Shown here: positions 1-5,273 of the stretch, piece by piece
How positions within the stretch are numbered: the stretch's first letter is position 1
Layout: every line of letters begins with the position of its first letter
NCBI GenBank assembly: GCA_026197195.1
Contig: JAPHUG010000160.1
Coordinates: 1 to 5,273 of the forward strand
DNA from: Sedimenticola sp.
GTDB lineage: Bacteria; Pseudomonadota; Gammaproteobacteria; Chromatiales; Chromatiaceae
DNA length: 5,273 bases
Direction: 5' to 3'
Translations under genes and position numbers: made by a program
Notes under the pieces: model-generated
The model's input: the letters and a program-made list of their open reading frames with translations, nothing else
Databases searched by the model: none
What the model was told of the DNA's origin: nothing

Positions 1-357
1 CGCACAGAACGCTGATGCAGCCTCTTTACTCATTACCAGGTCCACGCCTTTGATAACCGCACCTGCGGCTCGCAAGGCCGCATCCAGTGTCTTGGGCATC
101 ATGAAGGTATCGCCATCCAGTTCCAGAATGCCCTCATGTGGGGCATCGGTGAACAGCATGCTGATGTAATCCGGGTCATGCGCCAGTTCCAGCTGCTCAC
201 GTTTTGCCAGGGGTGCATCAATCTGCTGAAGAGCAAGCTCCATTCCGGTACTGATCAACAGGTCCTGAATAGCGCGCAGTCGACCGGGTTGCTCCGGGTG
301 GTCTTGACCGACATCATGCAACAGGCAATCTGAATGAGAAATATAGGCTATAGGCAC
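1..357 (-). CDS. Histone deacetylase superfamily protein (AcuC/HDAC-like), N-terminal part
   Basis: Partial gene: 119 codons from a GTG at 357-355 to the window edge; family members are about 300 residues or longer, so roughly the first third is visible. The start MPIAYISHSDCLLHDVGQDH, followed by PEQPGRLRAI, matches the N-terminus of Zn-dependent class II HDAC-like amidohydrolases (H..DHPE.P.RL signature). AHDPDYI near residue 65 is the next family landmark. The last visible residues, SAFCA, normally lie immediately before the RPPGHH active-site motif, which would be just outside the window. GTG is chosen because a GAGG ribosome site (366-369, minus strand) sits 8 nt upstream, no ATG lies in frame upstream before a stop near 405, and homologues begin close to the YISH segment. 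The family removes acetyl groups from lysines, polyamines or other amines in the cytoplasm; the substrate here cannot be told. It is divergent from the acetyltransferase at 438, which suggests opposing roles (inference). Confidence 0.85.
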   Translation of the reverse strand, partial: MPIAYISHSDCLLHDVGQDHPEQPGRLRAIQDLLISTGMELALQQIDAPLAKREQLELAHDPDYISMLFTDAPHEGILELDGDTFMMPKTLDAALRAAGAVIKGVDLVMSKEAASAFCA

Positions 358-437
358 AACTCGATCCTCAAAAAAATGTAAAATTCCTTTAACGCTTCTA
401 CTCTATTCTTTTCCTACGCTACAGGCAAAAAAGGCTC
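358..437. promoter_or_regulatory. Divergent intergenic region, HDAC-like / Pat
   Basis: This 80-bp gap must hold the 5' signals of both flanking genes unless their promoters lie inside coding sequence. It is much more AT-rich than the genes, with an A7 tract at 370-376. TAAAAT (379-384) and TATTCT (404-409) resemble plus-strand -10 hexamers, but neither has a convincing -35 at the right spacing. No CRP-like TGTGA-N6-TCACA and no clear sigma-54 -24/-12 element were seen. The HDAC-like ribosome site (GAGG, minus strand) is at 366-369. The acetyltransferase has AAGG at 431-434, only 3 nt from its ATG, which is unusually close. Confidence 0.4.
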
Positions 438-3119
438 ATGGGTCCACATCACCTCGACACACTCTTCTCCCCTAAAAGTATTGCCGTATTTGGCGCCAGT
501 GAAAAAACGGACAGTGTGGGTACCCGGGTCTTCAAAAACCTGCTACAGGCAGGCTTCAAGGGAGAGCTGTACCCGATCAACCCCAGTCACAAGTCGGTTC
601 AGGGACATACATGCTACAAGTCCATCGCAGATATTGACCACACCATTGATCTGGCTGTCATTGCCTCACCGGCCAAGACGGTATCGAGTGTCATCCGCCA
701 ATGTGGTGAACAGGGTGTACGCTCGGCGGTCATCCTTACCGCAGGCTTTCGTGAAACAGGACCGGCTGGTGCCCGGATTGAACAATCCATTCTTGAAACC
801 GCCCGGCACTATAACCTGCGACTGGTCGGCCCCAATTGTCTCGGTATCATGCGGCCCAATATCGGGCTGGACGCCACGTTCCTGGAGACACCCGCGCCAA
901 GCGGCGGACTGGCACTGGTCTCCCAGTCGGGCGCACTCTGTACCGCCATCCTGGATTGGGCCAAGCCGCACCAGCTGGGTTTCTCTACGGTCGTTTCACT
1001 CGGCAATGCCAGCGACATCGATTTTGGCGATGTACTGGACTACCTTGCCTCTGACTACAAGACCAGCGCCATCCTGCTCTACATCGAGGGCATCCATGAT
1101 GCCCGTGCCTTCATGAGCGGGCTACGCACGGCAGCCCGGGCCAAGCCGGTGATTGTGCTGAAGGTTGGCCGGCACACTAAGGGTTCGGAGGCGGCCAGCA
1201 CCCACACCGGCGCCATGATCGGCTCTGATGATGTCTTTGACGCCGCGCTGGAACGGGCCGGCGTGGTCAGGGCCATGACCTTCGGACAACTCTTTGCCGC
1301 TGCAGAGATCCTCTCAGCCGGAAAAAAAGTCAGCGGCAATCGTCTGGCCATTATCACCAATGGCGGCGGCCCCGGCGTGCTGGCCACTGACAGGGCTGAA
1401 GACCTGCGGGTTGAGATCGCAAAACTAGGCGATGACACCATTCAGCAGCTGGATAAGCTGCTGCCGGGAAACTGGTCCCACAGCAACCCCATCGACCTTA
1501 CTGGCGATGCCTCGGCAGAACGCTATGGCGAGGTGGTCAAGGCCTGCATCGATGATCCCAACGTGGATGGTATTCTGACCCTGTTTACCCCCCTGCCGAT
1601 GAGTAATCCCATGGCCGCGGCAGAATCGGTCATTGAGGCCGCCAAGGGACGAAAAGGTAAACCGGTGCTGGCCTGCTGGATGGGTGAGACCCGTATCCGG
1701 GAAGCAAGGGAACGGCTCTCCAACCAGCACATCCCAAGCTTTATCACCCCAGAACGAGCGGTAGAGGCCTTCGCCTATCTCTCCCGGCACTGTCAAAACC
1801 AGAAACTGCTGCAACAGACACCCGGGCCGCTCTCTGACCTGCGGGACCCGGATGTGGAGGGTGTCAGATTGATCATGGAGTCGGCGCTCTCGGAAGGTCG
1901 CTCACAACTCACGGATCTGGAATCGAAGGCGATATTACGTGCCTTCCATATTCCCTGCACACAGACCATCGAGGCCAACACCCCCACCCAGGCGCTGGTG
2001 GCGGCCGAGACCGTGGGCTTTCCTGTGGCGATGAAGATCAACTCCCCAGACATCAGTCATAAATCCGATGTTGGCGGGGTCAGGCTCAATATCAATACCG
2101 CCCCCGAAGTGCATTCAAGCTATAAAGCCTTGCTTGAATCGGTAGAAAAGCGTCATCCAGAGGCCCGGATTTTAGGCGTGACAATCGAACCCATGTCGGC
2201 CGGCCCCAACACCCGGGAGTTGATGGTAGGGGTAAAAAGAGATCCCGTGTTCGGACCGGTCATCGCCTTTGGCTCCGGCGGTACCGCAGTAGAGATTCTG
2301 CGAGACAGTGCCGTGGCGCTACCGCCGCTCAATAGCCTGCTTGCACAACGGTTGATCGCCAGAACTCGCGCCGCGCAACTGCTGGAGCCGTTCCGCCAGA
2401 TGGCACAGGTAAAGAGAGAGGCGGTTGAACACGTACTCTTGCGGGTATCCAACATGGTCTGTGAACTACCCCATATCGTCGAGATGGATATCAATCCCTT
2501 GCTGGCCGACGACCGGGGTGTAATGGCTGCAGATGTACGGATTCGAATTGGCCGACCACCCAATGCCCCGATTCCTTACGCTCACATGGCCATTCACCCC
2601 TACCCCGCTCATCTGGTTAATCGCCTGCACTTGCCTGATGGCACCTCCCTGACGATCCGGCCGATCAGACCTGAAGATGCGGATATTGAGCAGGAGTTTG
2701 TCCGGAATATGTCGCCAGAGGCCAAGTATTTCCGTTTCATGCAAACCATTGATGAGTTAACACCGGAGATGCTGGCCCGCTTTACCCAACCTGACTATGA
2801 CCGTGAAATGGCACTGATCGCCGTCATTACTGAGGATGGCAAACGTACTCAATTGGGCGTGGCCCGCTATACCGTCAACCCCGACAGCCTGTCCTGTGAA
2901 TTTGCCCTGGCGGTGCTGGACACCAAACGGCGCATGGGCATTGGGTCTCGCCTCATGGAGGCGTTGATGGAAGCCGCACGCACCCGGGGTATTCGCATGA
3001 TAGAAGGGGAGGTGTTGTCAGATAACAATCGGATGCTCTCATTGATGCGACGACTCGGCTTTGCTATCCGCAACTCACCGGAAGATACCGGCATCCGAAT
3101 TGTTGAGCGCTGGCTCTGA
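438..3119 (+). CDS. pat: Pat/YfiQ-type protein lysine acetyltransferase (ADP-forming acyl-CoA synthetase-like body + GNAT)
   Basis: Complete, 893 residues, close to enterobacterial Pat/YfiQ (about 886). Domains in order: CoA-binding Rossmann fold (about 8-140; FGASE near 18-22, GPNCLG 131-136); succinyl-CoA-ligase-like flavodoxin domains (about 155-460; VSQSGAL 161-167, STHTGA 254-259); ATP-grasp domain (about 488-700; ISHKSDVGGV 539-548, EMDINPLL 682-689); C-terminal GNAT (about 733-893) with the acetyl-CoA loop RRMGIG at 831-836 and EFALAV (E821 a possible catalytic base). Known Pat enzymes acetylate lysines of acetyl-CoA synthetase and other central-metabolism proteins, using acetyl-CoA in the cytoplasm. 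Unlike enterobacterial Pat, the ligase body keeps the phospho-acceptor His of true ADP-forming synthetases (H256), plus E217 and H541, so ligase activity is possible. The ATG at 438 matches the usual N-terminus (MGPH...LFSP.SIAVFGAS), and a stop lies upstream in frame at 390. It is probably monocistronic, divergent from the deacetylase-like gene. Confidence 0.93.
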   Translation: MGPHHLDTLFSPKSIAVFGASEKTDSVGTRVFKNLLQAGFKGELYPINPSHKSVQGHTCYKSIADIDHTIDLAVIASPAKTVSSVIRQCGEQGVRSAVILTAGFRETGPAGARIEQSILETARHYNLRLVGPNCLGIMRPNIGLDATFLETPAPSGGLALVSQSGALCTAILDWAKPHQLGFSTVVSLGNASDIDFGDVLDYLASDYKTSAILLYIEGIHDARAFMSGLRTAARAKPVIVLKVGRHTKGSEAASTHTGAMIGSDDVFDAALERAGVVRAMTFGQLFAAAEILSAGKKVSGNRLAIITNGGGPGVLATDRAEDLRVEIAKLGDDTIQQLDKLLPGNWSHSNPIDLTGDASAERYGEVVKACIDDPNVDGILTLFTPLPMSNPMAAAESVIEAAKGRKGKPVLACWMGETRIREARERLSNQHIPSFITPERAVEAFAYLSRHCQNQKLLQQTPGPLSDLRDPDVEGVRLIMESALSEGRSQLTDLESKAILRAFHIPCTQTIEANTPTQALVAAETVGFPVAMKINSPDISHKSDVGGVRLNINTAPEVHSSYKALLESVEKRHPEARILGVTIEPMSAGPNTRELMVGVKRDPVFGPVIAFGSGGTAVEILRDSAVALPPLNSLLAQRLIARTRAAQLLEPFRQMAQVKREAVEHVLLRVSNMVCELPHIVEMDINPLLADDRGVMAADVRIRIGRPPNAPIPYAHMAIHPYPAHLVNRLHLPDGTSLTIRPIRPEDADIEQEFVRNMSPEAKYFRFMQTIDELTPEMLARFTQPDYDREMALIAVITEDGKRTQLGVARYTVNPDSLSCEFALAVLDTKRRMGIGSRLMEALMEAARTRGIRMIEGEVLSDNNRMLSLMRRLGFAIRNSPEDTGIRIVERWL

Positions 3120-3137
3120 TTTCACTCATCCATAACG

Positions 3138-3166
3138 CATCAGCCCTGCATAAAGCAGGGCTGATG
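3138..3166. terminator. Terminator-like hairpin between convergent genes
   Basis: A perfect 12-bp inverted repeat: CATCAGCCCTGC (3138-3149) and GCAGGGCTGATG (3155-3166) around a 5-nt ATAAA loop. It lies 18 nt after the acetyltransferase stop and 22 nt beyond the regulator stop on the other strand, the usual place for a bidirectional terminator. Neither strand has a T-run after the stem, so it is not a canonical intrinsic terminator. It may terminate weakly, protect 3' ends, or work with Rho. Confidence 0.6.
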
Positions 3167-3188
3167 ACGAGATAGAGAACAGGCAACC

Positions 3189-4070
3189 TTATTCGATGGC
3201 ATGCTTTTGTATGCGATAGAGCAGGGTATCCCGGGTCAGCCCCAGCAGACGAGCCGCTTTGCTGCGGTTACCACCACTCATACCAATCGCCTGGCGAATC
3301 ATATCGCCCTCCAGGGTAAACAGATCAATACCCCCTTCCGGCAGGGTAAACAGTGACTCTTTGCTGGCGGAGGAGGCGTCACGCCGGATCTCTACCGGCA
3401 TGTCAGTGGTCTGAACGATGGCACCTGCCATCAAAATCACCATGCGCTCACAGAAATTGTGCAACTCGCGCACATTACCCGGCCAACGGTACTGCTTGAT
3501 AAGATTTCTTGCCGTCACTGAGTAACGCGGGGCCTTGCGTCCGTGCCGACGAGCCAGATCGGCCGTAAACTGTTTCAGCATCAGCACAATATCATCCGTC
3601 CGCTCATGCAGGGATGGCAGGGCGATAGGCACCACATGCAGACGATAGTAGAGATCCTCACGGAACCGCCCAGCCTGCTGCAGCTTTAGAAGATCACTGC
3701 AGGTGGATGCCAGAATCCGAACATTCGGATAACCGCTTCGACCTGTTTCTACGGCCTCCATAAAATGCAGCAGTTTGGCCTGAGCCTCCAGGCCCAGATC
3801 AGCTACTTCATCCAGATAGAGTGTGGAGCCGGCATGGCTTGACATCAACTCAGCTTCAAGTGCCTTTTCATCCACCCCGGCACAGCCGATCAGTTGAAAG
3901 GGGCCCGCCGCACGTGGACTGGCATGATGAATCTCCCGCCCCAGAAGAGCCTTGCCCGTTCCGGGTTCACCACTGATCAACACCGTAACATCGGTTGCCG
4001 CGACCATGCGGGCCGCATTCACCACCCGGGTAAAGACCGGTGCATGTCCAATCATTTTTCCAGTGTTCAT
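3189..4070 (-). CDS. AAA+/Fis-type transcriptional regulator lacking the GAFTGA loop
   Basis: 293 residues from ATG 4070, ending TAA; in-frame TTG 4091 and GTG 4085 would add 7 or 5 residues and overlap the upstream gene, and ATG 4055 would drop 5. Numbering from ATG 4070: Walker A GEPGTGK 34-40; Walker B LYLDE 84-88; sensor I region RILASTCSDL; Arg-finger segment GRFREDLYYRL 134-144; sensor II WPGNVREL 196-203; C-terminal Fis-type helix-turn-helix about 254-290 (GGNRSKAARLLGLTRDTLLYRI). This is the core of a sigma-54 enhancer-binding protein with no N-terminal receiver, GAF or PAS domain. The stretch between LEAEL and STLYLDE is only a few residues (MSSHAG), where the family normally has about 25 more, including GAFTGA. 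Sensor I also has Cys where Asn or His is usual. It should bind DNA and perhaps ATP, but sigma-54 activation is doubtful; TyrR-like sigma-70 regulation or repression is an alternative. It lies 7 bp downstream of the membrane protein gene, so is probably cotranscribed and translationally coupled. Confidence 0.88.
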   Translation of the reverse strand: MNTGKMIGHAPVFTRVVNAARMVAATDVTVLISGEPGTGKALLGREIHHASPRAAGPFQLIGCAGVDEKALEAELMSSHAGSTLYLDEVADLGLEAQAKLLHFMEAVETGRSGYPNVRILASTCSDLLKLQQAGRFREDLYYRLHVVPIALPSLHERTDDIVLMLKQFTADLARRHGRKAPRYSVTARNLIKQYRWPGNVRELHNFCERMVILMAGAIVQTTDMPVEIRRDASSASKESLFTLPEGGIDLFTLEGDMIRQAIGMSGGNRSKAARLLGLTRDTLLYRIQKHAIE

Positions 4071-4077
4071 AGCCGTA

Positions 4078-4797
4078 TCACTCACTTCCAATGGGTGTCC
4101 GCTGATAGGCGGTCACATCCAGCAATTCAGGGAACCAAAGCGTTAGCAATCCAATCACTATAATAATCAACCCAACCACGACCTTCAAATAAGGATTTTG
4201 TGCGTAACGATAAAGCCGACCCGCCAACAGGCCGGTCGCCATGACAGATGGCAGTGTACCCAGACCAAATGATGCCATATAAAGCGCACCATCCAGGGGT
4301 CCCACCTTGGTGGCCGTTGAGATCAACATGGTATAGACCAGACCACAAGGCAACCACCCCCACACCACGCCATAGACGAGCGCCTGGGGCATGGATTGAA
4401 CCGGCATCAGGCGCCGCCCGAAGGGCTCCAGCAGGCGCCATAAGGGGGCCCCTATCCGCTCAATCTGTGCCAATCTTGGCAGCCATCCGGCAATATGCAG
4501 ACCGATCAAGACCATGATGAACGCCGCAAACCACTGTAGCCAACGATGCCCCTGACCCGGCCCCAAGAAGTCCAGCAGGGCACTCCCCAGAAAACCAATC
4601 AGTGCCCCGGCGAGGGCATAGCTCAAAATCCGTCCACTGTTATAAACCAGCAGAAAGCTAAAAAAACGCGCGTTGTTCTGCCTCAGCGGTGAGGGCAACC
4701 CGAAACTGAGCGCGCCCATGATGCCGCCACACATACCAATGCAGTGCACCGCACTAAACAACCCTACAGTAAACGCCAGTGGTATCGAGAGGTCCAA
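4078..4797 (-). CDS. TauE/SafE-family (DsbD/UreH-like) membrane protein with conserved Cys motifs
   Basis: 239 residues from a TTG at 4797-4795, ending TGA. About six membrane segments: roughly 5-27, 45-75, 85-107, 137-162, 168-192 and 203-222. The HCIGMCGG motif (18-25) in the first helix and GWLPCGLVY (147-155) in the fourth identify the family usually labelled sulfite exporter TauE/SafE or DsbD_2. C19, C23 and C151, with H18, could bind metal or take part in thiol redox. In many proteobacteria such genes sit by the cbb3 oxidase assembly genes ccoGHIS, suggesting copper or oxidase maturation, but no cco gene is visible here and the substrate is unknown. The start is chosen because AAGGGTGG lies 7 nt upstream and homologues begin about 8 residues before the first helix. 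An upstream GTG at 4857 would add 20 residues, including a basic stretch with no clear ribosome site. It is first gene of a likely two-gene operon with the regulator. Confidence 0.85.
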   Translation of the reverse strand: MDLSIPLAFTVGLFSAVHCIGMCGGIMGALSFGLPSPLRQNNARFFSFLLVYNSGRILSYALAGALIGFLGSALLDFLGPGQGHRWLQWFAAFIMVLIGLHIAGWLPRLAQIERIGAPLWRLLEPFGRRLMPVQSMPQALVYGVVWGWLPCGLVYTMLISTATKVGPLDGALYMASFGLGTLPSVMATGLLAGRLYRYAQNPYLKVVVGLIIIVIGLLTLWFPELLDVTAYQRTPIGSE

Positions 4798-4804
4798 ACG
4801 CCAT

Positions 4805-4812
4805 CCACCCTT
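4805..4812 (-). promoter_or_regulatory. Ribosome binding site that supports the TTG start at 4797
   Basis: On the minus strand this reads AAGGGTGG, close to the AAGGAGGT consensus, and ends 7 nt before TTG 4797-4795. The alternative GTG codons at 4857 and 4854 have only AAAGGG more than 10 nt upstream. This favours the shorter membrane protein. Confidence 0.55.
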
Positions 4813-4915
4813 CTGTTTAATAAACCGCGCACAGACCCTGCTGCCTGTGGCCACCACAAAACGTGACGACCCTTTCGCGCCACACCACGCAGCGCTCTAA
4901 GGCTGCAACGTCTTC

Positions 4916-4925
4916 AGCTTAAGCT
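4916..4925. repeat. Short perfect palindrome AGCTTAAGCT
   Basis: A 10-bp perfect palindrome in the 258-bp divergent intergenic region. It overlaps the proposed minus-strand -10 at 4923-4928, a position suited to an operator. It could equally be chance; there is no second copy in the region. Confidence 0.2.
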
Positions 4926-4950
4926 ATAACACCCTATCACGCTTTGATAA
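4923..4950 (-). promoter_or_regulatory. Possible sigma-70 promoter for the membrane protein/regulator pair
   Basis: On the minus strand TTATCA (4950-4945) and TATAGC (4928-4923) are spaced 16 nt, each matching 4 of 6 consensus bases, with a TG one base upstream of the -10 (extended -10). It would leave a leader of about 120 nt before TTG 4797. The region 4798-4922 holds nothing else I recognise. Confidence 0.25.
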
Positions 4951-4969
4951 TGGACAATTGAACCGTCCA
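4951..4969. repeat. Small inverted repeat TGGAC-N9-GTCCA
   Basis: Two 5-bp arms, TGGAC (4951-4955) and GTCCA (4965-4969), separated by 9 bp, lie just upstream of the proposed minus-strand -35. The geometry, two half-sites about 14 bp apart, would suit a dimeric regulator such as a Fis-type helix-turn-helix protein. The arms are short, so chance is not excluded. Confidence 0.2.
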
Positions 4970-4992
4970 CCGCATTACCGCACAATGCCAGA

Positions 4993-5020
4993 CTGAAAAT
5001 GCTGTCTACGAAACTATAAC
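4993..5020 (+). promoter_or_regulatory. Possible sigma-70 promoter for the Ycf46-like ATPase gene
   Basis: CTGAAA (4993-4998, 4 of 6 to TTGACA) and TATAAC (5015-5020, 5 of 6 to TATAAT) are spaced 16 nt. The -10 ends 35 nt before ATG 5056, giving a leader of about 28 nt with a ribosome-site-like GTGGAA at 5045-5050. This is the best plus-strand promoter match in the gap. Confidence 0.4.
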
Positions 5021-5055
5021 AACACCATCAGTCCATAAAAAACAGTGGAACGTTC

Positions 5056-5273
5056 ATGAAAGACTTGCACGATCTTGAGCTCATTTTAACCTCACACACC
5101 CCGGTGATCGTGATTGAATCGCTGGAAGAGGTCCGGGTTTCTCAAATGCTGGCACAACTCGGCCTGCGCCTCGATTATCCAATGTATCAGTGGGCGGTCA
5201 CCGAGGGTCTGAAACGGCTCGAAGCCGATTTTGGCGCACAAAAGTTTACCGCTGAACCGGTAGAGGTGCTGAA
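5056..5273 (+). CDS. Ycf46-like AAA-family ATPase, N-terminal fragment
   Basis: Partial: 72 codons and 2 bases, running off the window; family members are about 500 residues. The visible start MKDLHDLELILTSHTPVIVI, followed by ESLEE, is the typical beginning of Ycf46-like AAA ATPases (DLELLI.S..PIIVIET.EE), and YQWAVTEGLKRLEADFG matches the next conserved block (F.W.VT.GL.R). AEPVEVL, at the fragment end, also fits. The Walker motifs and the AAA core lie beyond the edge, so catalytic competence cannot be judged. The role in proteobacteria is unsettled; cyanobacterial and plastid relatives have been linked to photosynthetic regulation. The ATG has GTGGAA 5 nt upstream, and a promoter-like element lies at 4993-5020. 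It is divergent from the membrane protein/regulator pair. Confidence 0.75.
   Translation, partial: MKDLHDLELILTSHTPVIVIESLEEVRVSQMLAQLGLRLDYPMYQWAVTEGLKRLEADFGAQKFTAEPVEVL

Noticed and set aside
136..333. 65-residue plus-strand reading frame
   Set aside because: It lies antisense to the HDAC-like gene, whose protein has clear family motifs; this frame matches nothing I recognise.
353..367. GGCAC-like sequence resembling a sigma-54 -24 element
   Set aside because: There is no GC at the required -12 spacing, and it overlaps the start of the HDAC-like gene.
481..1116. 211-residue plus-strand reading frame inside the acetyltransferase gene
   Set aside because: Out-of-frame shadow rich in Ser, Arg and Pro, as expected from shifted reading of a GC-rich gene; no domain is recognisable.
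1079..1441. 120-residue antisense frame, and similar antisense frames at 1425-1814 and 2153-2563
   Set aside because: Antisense shadows of the acetyltransferase with low-complexity Ser/Ala/Arg composition and no plausible ribosome sites or family motifs.
4127..4441. 104-residue minus-strand frame within the membrane protein gene
   Set aside because: Shifted frame of the TauE/SafE-like gene, whose motifs and membrane helices lie in the other frame.

Overview
The window looks like chromosomal DNA from a gammaproteobacterium. GC is moderate (roughly 55%), coding is dense, and each gene resembles a proteobacterial family member. A free-living or symbiotic sulfur or respiratory lineage such as Chromatiales would fit, but I cannot place it from this sequence. 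There is no sign of a phage, transposon, CRISPR array or RNA gene.

Left part (1-3119): two genes are divergently transcribed from an 80-bp gap. On the minus strand is the N-terminal third of a histone-deacetylase-superfamily protein (1-357, GTG start, cut by the window edge just before its active-site motif). On the plus strand is a complete 893-residue Pat/YfiQ-type lysine acetyltransferase (438-3119), an ADP-forming acyl-CoA synthetase-like body fused to a C-terminal GNAT domain. A putative protein acetylase beside a putative deacetylase suggests a reversible acetylation module, analogous in logic to acuA/acuC of Bacillus.

Middle (3120-3188): a strong 12-bp hairpin without a U tract separates the acetyltransferase from a convergent minus-strand pair.

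Right part (3189-4797, minus strand): a six-helix TauE/SafE/DsbD-like membrane protein with conserved Cys motifs (TTG start preferred) lies upstream of a small AAA+/Fis regulator, 7 bp away. The regulator has a bacterial enhancer-binding-protein core and a Fis-type helix-turn-helix, but no sensory domain. The whole L1 (GAFTGA) loop that contacts sigma-54 is missing, so it is probably not a conventional sigma-54 activator. This is the most unusual item in the window.

Far right (4798-5273): a 258-bp divergent intergenic region with weak promoter-like elements leads into the first 72 codons of a Ycf46-like AAA ATPase (5056 onward), which runs off the window. I found no clearly new multi-gene system. 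The best candidates for follow-up are the GAFTGA-less regulator paired with a membrane protein, and the acetylase/deacetylase pair.
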